Assembly: GCA_946482335.1 (NCBI GenBank)
Contig: CAMLRG010000107.1
Coordinates: 1-18,115, forward strand
Direction of reading: 5' to 3'
Source of the DNA: an uncultured Duganella sp.
GTDB taxonomy: Bacteria > Pseudomonadota > Gammaproteobacteria > Burkholderiales > Burkholderiaceae
Length of the DNA: 18,115 bases
Under the pieces are notes generated by a model. That model did not search any database, had not been told where the DNA came from, and saw only the letters and a list, made by a program, of their open reading frames with translations. The position numbers and the translations under genes were made by a program. Positions 8,622-13,775 of the stretch are shown here, one piece after another (positions within the stretch are counted from its first letter, which is position 1; each line of letters opens with the position of its first letter).

Positions 8622-9523
8622 ACGATGTTCTCGTCCATGATTTGCAGGAAGATGTCTTCGAGGTCGGCCTGCTGCAGCTGCATTTCGTCGATGGCGATGC
8701 CGCTTTCGCGCAGGCGCGCCAGGATCTTTTCCACTTCCGCATAATCGTTGATGCGCAGCGAATACTTGTTGTCGTCCGGCGGGTGGTTCAGCAAAGGCTG
8801 CAGATCCTCAGGCAGCTGTTTGTGCGGCAAGTGCAGCACCAGTTGCGAACCGGAGATGCGGCGGATCAGCTGCGACATGGTGTCCAGCGCGACCACCTTG
8901 CCCAGCTTGAGCATGGCGACGCGCTTGCACATGGCTTGCGCTTCTTCCAGGTAGTGGGTGGTCAGCACGATGGTGTGGCCTTCACGGTTCAGGCGCGTGA
9001 TGAAGTTCCACAGCGTCTGGCGCAGCTCGACGTCGACACCGGCGGTCGGTTCGTCCAGCACGATGACGGGCGGCTTGTGCACCAGCGCCTGCGCCACCAG
9101 CACGCGGCGCTTCATGCCGCCGGACAGGGCGCGCATATTGGTGTCGGCCTTGTTGGCCAGGCCCAGCTCTTCCATCACCTCGTCGATCCACTTGTCGTTG
9201 TTGCCCAGGCCGAAGTAGCCGGACTGCAGGCGCAGCGTTTCGCGCACCGTGAAGAAGGGATCGAACACCAGCTCTTGCGGCACCACGCCCAGCTTGCGGC
9301 GCGCGGCGCGGAAATCGGACACCACATCGTGGCCATGGATCTTGACGCTGCCGGCGTCGGCGCGGATCAAGCCGGCGATGATGGATATCAGGGTGGTCTT
9401 GCCCGCGCCGTTCGGCCCGAGCAGACCGAAGAATTCGCCTTCCTCGATTTTCAACGACACGCCGCCAAGCGCCTGCAGCGCCTTGTAGCGCTTCTGGACG
9501 TTGCTGATTTCGATTGCTGTCAT
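8618..9523 (-). CDS. ABC transporter ATP-binding protein (YadG-like)
   Basis: This 301-aa ATPase energises the adjacent ABC-2 permease at the cytosolic face. Walker A is GPNGAGKT (36-43), the signature is LSGGMKRR (133-140), Walker B is VIVLDEPT (153-160) and the switch histidine lies in TTHYLEEAQ. The region after residue 220 is a C-terminal extension of the kind found in DrrA/YadG-type exporters. The ATG at 9523 is chosen because the domain begins directly after it (MTAIEISNVQKRY); a TTG at 9550 would add nine residues but lacks a ribosome site. A 141-bp gap separates it from mlaB, with a hairpin and a TATAAT, so it may have its own promoter. Confidence 0.92.
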   Translation of the reverse strand: MTAIEISNVQKRYKALQALGGVSLKIEEGEFFGLLGPNGAGKTTLISIIAGLIRADAGSVKIHGHDVVSDFRAARRKLGVVPQELVFDPFFTVRETLRLQSGYFGLGNNDKWIDEVMEELGLANKADTNMRALSGGMKRRVLVAQALVHKPPVIVLDEPTAGVDVELRQTLWNFITRLNREGHTIVLTTHYLEEAQAMCKRVAMLKLGKVVALDTMSQLIRRISGSQLVLHLPHKQLPEDLQPLLNHPPDDNKYSLRINDYAEVEKILARLRESGIAIDEMQLQQADLEDIFLQIMDENIV

Positions 9524-9598
9524 GCTTACTTGTATAGATAACTGGGACAACGATGACCGTTGTAAAGGCGCGCGCTCATCAGGCGCGGTAGACGGTCA

Positions 9599-9604
9599 AT
9601 TATA
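9599..9604 (-). promoter_or_regulatory. Candidate -10 element ahead of the ABC-2 transporter pair
   Basis: A perfect TATAAT reads on the minus strand, about 75 bp upstream of the ATPase start codon, in the only sizeable gap between mlaB and the transporter genes. At 16-18 bp upstream I see no good -35 match (GCGAAG or neighbours), and the hairpin at 9615-9633 occupies that spot. It may be a weak or activator-dependent internal promoter, or chance in an AT-rich patch. Confidence 0.3.
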
Positions 9605-9614
9605 TTGGAAATTT

Positions 9615-9633
9615 GGTTCGGCTTCGCCGGACC
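9615..9633 (-). terminator. Hairpin downstream of mlaB, weak terminator or attenuator
   Basis: On the minus strand GGTCCGGC-GAA-GCCGAACC forms an 8-bp stem with one C/A mismatch and a 3-nt loop. It is followed by CAAATTTCC rather than a full T-run. It lies 32 bp beyond the mlaB stop codon. It could partly end mla transcription or protect the mRNA 3' end. The missing U-tract makes strong intrinsic termination doubtful. Confidence 0.35.
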
Positions 9634-9664
9634 GGTGAAACACGGGCGGGGGGCGGGGCGGGGG

Positions 9665-9961
9665 TCAATGATGATGCAGGTCGGCGGGCGACACGAGCGT
9701 GCACACGCCGTAGAGCTTGGTCAAGCTCTTGAGCTGGTCCGGCAGGTTGCGCAGTTCCAGCTGGCTGCCGTTCTGGGCGGCAGCGCGCTGCCATGCCAGC
9801 ATGACTGACACGGCAGCGGAATCCACGGTTTCCACCTGGCCCAGGTCGAACACGGTCTGGCCGGCGCGCAGCGCAGCCATCCCCTGCGCCAGCGCTTCCG
9901 TGGCGTTGGCCACGGTCAGCGACTGCAGGGACAGTTGGTTGGAAACGGTGGTATCAGGCAT
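9665..9961 (-). CDS. mlaB: STAS-domain protein MlaB
   Basis: MlaB is the cytosolic STAS-domain subunit that binds MlaF and stabilises the MlaFEDB phospholipid transporter of the inner membrane. The 98-aa product has the STAS pattern: a beta strand TVFDLGQVETVDSAAVSVMLAW near residues 36-57, with the Asp-Ser pair at the usual phospho-acceptor turn, and an LRNLP turn followed by a helix. Sequence identity within this family is low, so the assignment rests mainly on fold pattern and on being the last gene of mlaFEDACB. The ATG at 9961 overlaps the mlaC stop by one base (TAATG), with an AGG just upstream. The His-rich C-terminus (LHHH) is a minor oddity. Confidence 0.85.
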   Translation of the reverse strand: MPDTTVSNQLSLQSLTVANATEALAQGMAALRAGQTVFDLGQVETVDSAAVSVMLAWQRAAAQNGSQLELRNLPDQLKSLTKLYGVCTLVSPADLHHH

Positions 9962-10605
9962 TATTTACCTGCGGTCTTCAGCGGCTTGGATGCCAGCTTC
10001 TTGTTCTTTTCCGACAGGGTCTTGATCAGGCCATCGATGCCGCCCTTGCTGATTTCCGACGCGAAGGTGCCTTTGTAGGCTTCCACCAGCCAGGCGTCGA
10101 GCACGTTGATGTCGTAAATCTTCCAGCCGCTGTCAGCCTTGGCGACGCGGTAGTTCAGCTGGATCGGCTCGCCGCGCGCCTGGTTCACCTGGGAACGCAC
10201 TTCCACTTCGGTGTCGCCCGGCGAGGAACGCATCGGCTTGAACTCGATGGTCTGGTCTTTCACCTGGGACAGCGCGCCCGAGTAGGTGAAGATCAGCAGG
10301 GTGCGGAATTCCGCGGCCAGCTGCTTTTGCTGCTCCGGGGTGGCTTCGCGCCAGTAGCGGCCGGCGGCCAGCGAGGTCATGCGCTGGAAGTCGACGTAAG
10401 GCAGGATCTTGGTTTCCACCAGGTCCATCACCTTCTTCTGGTTGCCGGCCTGGATATCCTTGTCGTTCTTGGCGGTTTCCAGCACTTCGGAGCTGATGCG
10501 CTTAACCAGCGCATCCGGCGCTTCGTTGGAAGGGGCGGGCGCGGCCAGGGCACTGGTGGCAAAAGCCACGGTGGCGACGGCGATCAGTTGCTTGATCAGT
10601 TTCAT
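9961..10605 (-). CDS. mlaC: Periplasmic phospholipid-binding protein MlaC
   Basis: MlaC ferries phospholipids across the periplasm between the outer-membrane MlaA complex and the inner-membrane MlaFEDB complex. The 214-aa precursor begins with a signal peptide, a Lys-containing start then LIAVATVAFATSALA, with likely cleavage after Ala21. The mature part matches the Ttg2D/MlaC family: the helix KKVMDLVETKILPYVDF, the segment RMTSLAAGRYWREATPEQQ, and later strands ending in GWKIYDINVLDAWLVEAYKGTF. The ATG at 10605 places the signal peptide at the very N-terminus; the frame extends 12 codons upstream without adding a plausible start. The gene ends in a Lys-rich tail and overlaps mlaB by one base. 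Confidence 0.94.
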   Translation of the reverse strand: MKLIKQLIAVATVAFATSALAAPAPSNEAPDALVKRISSEVLETAKNDKDIQAGNQKKVMDLVETKILPYVDFQRMTSLAAGRYWREATPEQQKQLAAEFRTLLIFTYSGALSQVKDQTIEFKPMRSSPGDTEVEVRSQVNQARGEPIQLNYRVAKADSGWKIYDINVLDAWLVEAYKGTFASEISKGGIDGLIKTLSEKNKKLASKPLKTAGK

Positions 10606-10637
10606 TGTTTGCTTACCTATGTTGGTTGTATTCCGGG

Positions 10638-11414
10638 TCACAGGCTGGTTTTCTTCTCAGCCGGTTCCGCGATTATAGCCTGAGGCGGGTTGGAAGCCTC
10701 GTCCTCCAGCTCAGCCTTCTTCTGCTTGCCCTTGGGGCCGTCTTCGCCATCGTAGACCTGGCTGTTACGGCGCTGCATCCAGCCGTCACGGATGAACTCG
10801 TAACGGTCAAGGGCGGCATCTTCCAGCAGCGTGGACGCATCCAGCAGCGCTGCACGCTGGTCCACAACACGGGTAACGGTGCCGATGTTGCGCACGTTGA
10901 CAGGATCTTTGTACTGCCATGGGTCGGCATAGATGTCCACCGGCAAGGCCGCGGTGTCGCGCACCGTCGACGGGCCCAGCAGCGGCAGGACCAGGTAAGG
11001 GCCGGACGGCACACCCCAGGTACCCAGGGTCTGGCCGAAATCTTCTTTATGTTTTTGCAATCCTGCTTCGGAAGCAATGTCGAGCACGCCCAGCAGGCCC
11101 AGGGTCGAATTCAGCGCCACGCGCATCAGGTCCGACATGCCGTCGCCCACCTTGCCTTGCATCAGGTTGTTGGCGCCAGTCCAGACGTCGGCCAGGTTGC
11201 CGAAGAAATTGCTGACGCCGGTCTGGAAGAAGCCCGGGGTGGCGTTCTTGTACACGGTGGCCGCCGGTTTCAGGGCCACCTCATCCACCTTATCGTTGAA
11301 CTTGAAGACGGCGCGGTTGTAGCCTTCCAGCGGGTCGCGCGGGTTGTTGCTGGCACAACCGCTCAGGGCGCCCGCTACCGCCAGACTCAGGGCAAGAGTA
11401 CGGAATTTGCTCAT
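10638..11414 (-). CDS. mlaA: Outer-membrane phospholipid-removing lipoprotein MlaA (VacJ)
   Basis: MlaA sits in the outer membrane, usually with a porin, and removes phospholipids from the outer leaflet, handing them to MlaC. The 258-aa precursor carries a lipoprotein signal with lipobox LSGC, lipidated Cys20. Family motifs are DPLEGYNRAVFKFND after the signal, NFFGNLADVWTGANNLMQGK, DFGQTLGTWGVPSGPYLVLPLLGPSTVRD and a following DPW. The last 40 or so residues are a charged, low-complexity tail not needed for the domain. The ATG at 11414 overlaps the mlaD stop (ATGA) and has an AGGA 6 nt upstream. In E. coli mlaA is unlinked; here it lies between mlaD and mlaC. Confidence 0.95.
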   Translation of the reverse strand: MSKFRTLALSLAVAGALSGCASNNPRDPLEGYNRAVFKFNDKVDEVALKPAATVYKNATPGFFQTGVSNFFGNLADVWTGANNLMQGKVGDGMSDLMRVALNSTLGLLGVLDIASEAGLQKHKEDFGQTLGTWGVPSGPYLVLPLLGPSTVRDTAALPVDIYADPWQYKDPVNVRNIGTVTRVVDQRAALLDASTLLEDAALDRYEFIRDGWMQRRNSQVYDGEDGPKGKQKKAELEDEASNPPQAIIAEPAEKKTSL

Positions 11415-11881
11415 TGGGAGTCCTTTCCTTCAGCTGCCTTGCTATAGATGAACTGGTTGATCAAGTCTTCCAGCACGGTCGCGGACTGGGTGCGGGCGAT
11501 GCGGTCGCCGGCGACCAGGTTCTTTTCGTCGCCGCCGGCTTCGATGCCGATGTACTGTTCGCCCAGCAGGCCGGCGGTCAGGACCTTGGCCGAGCTGTCT
11601 TTCGGGAACTTGAAGCCTTCTTCCATGTCCAGCGTCACCACGGCTTTATACACCTTATCGTCGAAACCGATCGACGCGACACGGCCCACCACCACGCCGG
11701 ACGCCTTCACCGCCGCCTGTGGGCGCAGCGAACCGATATTGTCAAAGCGGGCTGTGACCTGGTAAGTCTTGCCGAACGAAATCGAACCGAGGTTGCCGGC
11801 TTTCAATGCCAGGAACATCAGCGCGGCAGCGCCCATCACAATGAACAGGCCAACCCAGATATCGAGAGATTTACGTTGCAT
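11411..11881 (-). CDS. mlaD: MCE-domain phospholipid transport protein MlaD
   Basis: MlaD is anchored in the inner membrane and forms a hexameric MCE ring that receives or delivers phospholipids at the MlaE permease. The 156-aa protein has one N-terminal membrane helix (about residues 8-27, LDIWVGLFIVMGAAALMFLA) and then an MCE domain from about 38 to 116. That domain includes FDNIGSLRPQAAVKASGVVVG and a GLLGEQYIGIEAGG segment. The ATG at 11881 has an AGGA 6 nt upstream; the open frame further up to 11941 crosses the repeat-bearing intergenic spacer and is not used. The stop overlaps mlaA (ATGA). An 81-bp spacer separates it from mlaE, the only loose joint between mlaF and mlaA. Confidence 0.95.
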   Translation of the reverse strand: MQRKSLDIWVGLFIVMGAAALMFLALKAGNLGSISFGKTYQVTARFDNIGSLRPQAAVKASGVVVGRVASIGFDDKVYKAVVTLDMEEGFKFPKDSSAKVLTAGLLGEQYIGIEAGGDEKNLVAGDRIARTQSATVLEDLINQFIYSKAAEGKDSQ

Positions 11882-11941
11882 ACTTGATCCTATAATCAGC
11901 GGTGTCAGGGCCAAACATACAACACGCTGCGCGTGTCGCAT

Positions 11942-11958
11942 GTCAGGACCTGACCCCG
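11942..11958. repeat. GGGGTCAG-family palindrome between mlaE and mlaD
   Basis: The plus strand reads GTCAGGACCTGACCCCG. GTCAGG-A-CCTGAC is a perfect inverted repeat around one base, and the minus strand begins CCGGGGTCAG, the same 10 bases that start the repeat pair in the methyltransferase gene when read on its coding strand. A further GTGTCAGGGCC at about 11902-11912 may be a degraded half copy. It lies in the spacer just after the mlaE stop codon, where a stem in the mRNA could alter mlaD expression. Confidence 0.6.
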
Positions 11959-11962
11959 GTTG

Positions 11963-12745
11963 TTACTTGCTAAACATCAGCGCCGTCAGCATGAAGTCGA
12001 GCCACCAGATCATCAGCGAGGAGATGACCACAGTGCGCGTCGTCGCACCAGACACATCTTCGGGTGTCGGCTGGGCTTCATAGCCCTGGTACAGCGCGAT
12101 GAAAGTGATGGCGATACCGAACACCACACTCTTCACGAATCCGTTGAATACGTCTTTCCAGACATCGACGCCGCCTTGCATCTGCGACCAGAACGCGCCT
12201 TCGTCGACGCCGATCAGCTCCACGCCGATCAGGTAACCGCCCAGGATACCCACGGCACTGAACATTGCGGTCAGCAGCGGCACCGAAATTACGCCCGCCC
12301 AGAAGCGCGGTGCCAGCACGCGCTGGATCGGGTTCACGGCCATCATTTCCATGGCCGACAGTTGCTCGCCCGCCTTCATCAGGCCGATTTCGGCGGTCAG
12401 CGAGGTGCCGGCGCGGCCGGCAAACAACAGGGCGGTGATCACCGGGCCCAGTTCGCGGGTCAGGCCCAGGGCCACCAGCAGGCCCAGCGACTCGGACGCG
12501 CCATATTTATTCAGTGTGTAGTAACCCTGCAAGCCCAGCACCATGCCGACGAACAGGCCGGACAGGATGATGATCAGCAGGGAATAGTTGCCGATGACGT
12601 GCAATTGCTCGACCAGCAAACGCGGACGGCGCAGCAGGCCGGGCGACAGCCCCAGCATGATAAAGAAGGTGCGGGCGGAAAGGCCGATGCTTTCCACATA
12701 GTCGCGGGCGCCGCCGCCGACACTGACCAGGAAACGGCGCATCAT
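11963..12745 (-). CDS. mlaE: Phospholipid ABC transporter permease MlaE
   Basis: MlaE is the inner-membrane permease of the MlaFEDB complex. The 260-aa protein has about five or six hydrophobic segments, including YSLLIIILSGLFVGMVLGLQ (near residue 54), an ALGLTRELGPVITALLFAGR segment (near 92), FWAGVISVPLLTAMFSAVGI (near 147) and SVVFGIAITFIALYQGY near 206. The conserved ELGPVITALLFAGRAGTSLTAEIGLMKAGEQLSAME stretch, which contacts the ATPase, is intact (described here by its parts). Two adjacent ATGs exist; the first, at 12745, overlaps the mlaF stop (ATGA). The C-terminus ends WWLDFMLTALMFSK, normal for the family. The stop codon borders the repeat-bearing spacer before mlaD. Confidence 0.95.
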   Translation of the reverse strand: MMRRFLVSVGGGARDYVESIGLSARTFFIMLGLSPGLLRRPRLLVEQLHVIGNYSLLIIILSGLFVGMVLGLQGYYTLNKYGASESLGLLVALGLTRELGPVITALLFAGRAGTSLTAEIGLMKAGEQLSAMEMMAVNPIQRVLAPRFWAGVISVPLLTAMFSAVGILGGYLIGVELIGVDEGAFWSQMQGGVDVWKDVFNGFVKSVVFGIAITFIALYQGYEAQPTPEDVSGATTRTVVISSLMIWWLDFMLTALMFSK

Positions 12746-13545
12746 CGGCGTGCTCCCAGGCCCAGGTCTTCGGCCAGCGTTTTGCCCGGATAGTGGAAGG
12801 GCACGGGCCCATCCGCTTCCGCGTGCACGAATTGCTTCACGTAAGGATCGGTCGAAACCATCATGTCAGCGGGGGTGCCGTGGGCCACGATCTTGCCCTG
12901 CGACAGGAAATAGACGTAATCGGCGATCTGGAACGATTCCTTCACATCGTGCGACACGAGGATGGTGGTCGAACCGAGCGCATCGTTCAGGTTGCGGATC
13001 AGGTTGGCAGTCACGCCCATGGAAATCGGGTCCAGGCCGGCGAACGGCTCGTCATACATGATCAGCTGCGGGTCAAGCGCGATGGAGCGCGCCAGGGCGA
13101 CACGGCGTGCCATGCCGCCGGAAATCTCGCCCGGCTTGAGGCGGGCAGCATTGCGCAAGCCAACGGCGTGCAGCTTCATCAGCACCAGGTCGCGGATCAA
13201 TTCTTCCGGCAAGTCGGTGTGCTCGCGCAGCGGGAAGGCCACGTTTTCATAGACGGTCAAGTCGGTGAACAGCGCGCCGTGCTGGAACAGCATGCCCATC
13301 TTGCGGCGCAGCACATACAAGTCCTTGGTCTTCAGCTGGTGCACCACCTGGCCGTCGACGTTGACCGTCCCTTTTTGCGGGCGCAACTGGCCGCCAATCA
13401 GGCGCAGGACCGTCGTCTTGCCACTCCCGGAACCACCCATGACCGCCACCACTTTCCCACGCGGGAAATCCATATGGAGGCCGGACAGGATGGACCGTTT
13501 TCCATAGCTGAAGTGTAAGTCGCGGATTTCGACGAGATTTGGCAC
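12742..13545 (-). CDS. mlaF: Phospholipid ABC transporter ATP-binding protein MlaF
   Basis: MlaF is the ATPase of the MlaFEDB lipid transporter. The 267-aa protein shows Walker A GGSGSGKT (37-44), the Q-loop in MLFQHGALF, an ISGGM signature (141-145) of the mkl/MlaF type, Walker B LIMYDEP (161-167) and the switch histidine in LVSHDVKE. The start codon is GTG at 13545 with AAGAG 8 nt upstream; no in-frame ATG gives a better N-terminus. It is the first gene of the operon, divergent from the TonB-receptor gene across a 230-bp control region. The C-terminal extension FHYPGKTLAEDLGL resembles the tail that embraces the neighbouring subunit in MlaF proteins. Confidence 0.95.
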   Translation of the reverse strand: MPNLVEIRDLHFSYGKRSILSGLHMDFPRGKVVAVMGGSGSGKTTVLRLIGGQLRPQKGTVNVDGQVVHQLKTKDLYVLRRKMGMLFQHGALFTDLTVYENVAFPLREHTDLPEELIRDLVLMKLHAVGLRNAARLKPGEISGGMARRVALARSIALDPQLIMYDEPFAGLDPISMGVTANLIRNLNDALGSTTILVSHDVKESFQIADYVYFLSQGKIVAHGTPADMMVSTDPYVKQFVHAEADGPVPFHYPGKTLAEDLGLGARR

Positions 13546-13644
13546 AGATGTCGCTCTTTATTATTAAGGCCACATTGTAATTCAGAAACGGTTATCTCTG
13601 CTTGCAGGCCCGGAGCGGCCCGGATGGCCGGCCCAAAGAGTCAA

Positions 13645-13674
13645 ATCATACAACACTACTAACCGCAGAGTCAG
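13645..13674 (-). promoter_or_regulatory. Candidate promoter of the mla operon
   Basis: On the minus strand CTGACT (13669-13674, four of six matches to the -35 consensus) is followed after 18 bp by TATGAT (13645-13650, five of six to the -10). The leader to the mlaF GTG would be roughly 90 nt and runs through a GC-rich patch with two GGCCCGGA copies and a GGCCGGCC palindrome (13607-13634). The -35 overlaps one copy of the 13-bp repeat. A second, weaker -10 (TACAAT, 13574-13579) lies closer to the gene. Confidence 0.4.
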
Positions 13675-13680
13675 CAATTT
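13668..13680 (+). repeat. 13-bp repeat GAGNCAGCAATTT, copy 1
   Basis: GAGTCAGCAATTT matches copy 2 at 13720-13732 at 12 of 13 positions in the same orientation, 52 bp apart, close to five helical turns. This copy covers the candidate -35 of the mla promoter. A third CAATTT follows immediately at 13682-13687. It may be an operator half of a regulator acting on both divergent genes; no known binding consensus is recognised. Confidence 0.45.
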
Positions 13681-13713
13681 ACAATTTGAAACGCCTGTTG
13701 ATCGGCAGATCTC

Positions 13714-13728
13714 TGCTGCGAGGCAGCA
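13714..13728 (+). promoter_or_regulatory. Perfect inverted repeat TGCTGC-GAG-GCAGCA in the TonB-receptor promoter region
   Basis: A 6-bp perfect stem with a 3-nt centre overlaps repeat copy 2 and also a second inverted repeat, GCAGA-TC-TCTGC (13705-13716). It lies just upstream of the -10 of the receptor gene, where the -35 should be, so it is a reasonable place for a regulator to bind. It does not resemble the Fur box. Confidence 0.4.
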
Positions 13729-13732
13729 ATTT
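13720..13732 (+). repeat. 13-bp repeat GAGNCAGCAATTT, copy 2
   Basis: GAGGCAGCAATTT is the partner of copy 1 at 13668-13680. It spans the position expected for the -35 of the TonB-receptor promoter, where the sequence (AGGCAG or neighbours) is a poor match to TTGACA. That would fit a promoter needing an activator bound here. Confidence 0.45.
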
Positions 13733-13743
13733 CGTGCTATTTT

Positions 13744-13749
13744 TATAAT
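13744..13749 (+). promoter_or_regulatory. Candidate -10 element of the TonB-receptor gene
   Basis: A perfect TATAAT lies 27 bp upstream of the start codon, so the leader would be about 20 nt and contain the AAGGA ribosome site (8 nt before the ATG). No matching -35 is present at 16-18 bp, which suggests regulator-dependent transcription. Confidence 0.5.
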
Positions 13750-13775
13750 CTTGATTCATTTGAAGGATAAAACGC

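Noticed and set aside
8642..9541. Plus-strand frame of about 300 codons opposite the ABC ATPase
   Set aside because: Antisense shadow rich in Gln, His and Val; no plausible protein features.
9524..9550. TTG start adding nine residues to the ABC ATPase
   Set aside because: No ribosome site, and the ATPase domain begins immediately after the ATG at 9523.
9641..9663. G-rich run (GGGCGGGGGGCGGGGCGGGGG) as a regulatory G-quadruplex
   Set aside because: The run could in principle fold into a quadruplex, but it is a short low-complexity patch just beyond mlaB on the non-coding strand, and nothing else supports a function.
13546..13775. Fur box upstream of the TonB receptor
   Set aside because: No match to the GATAATGATAATCATTATC-type palindrome; the AT-rich segments do not form it, so iron control is not claimed.
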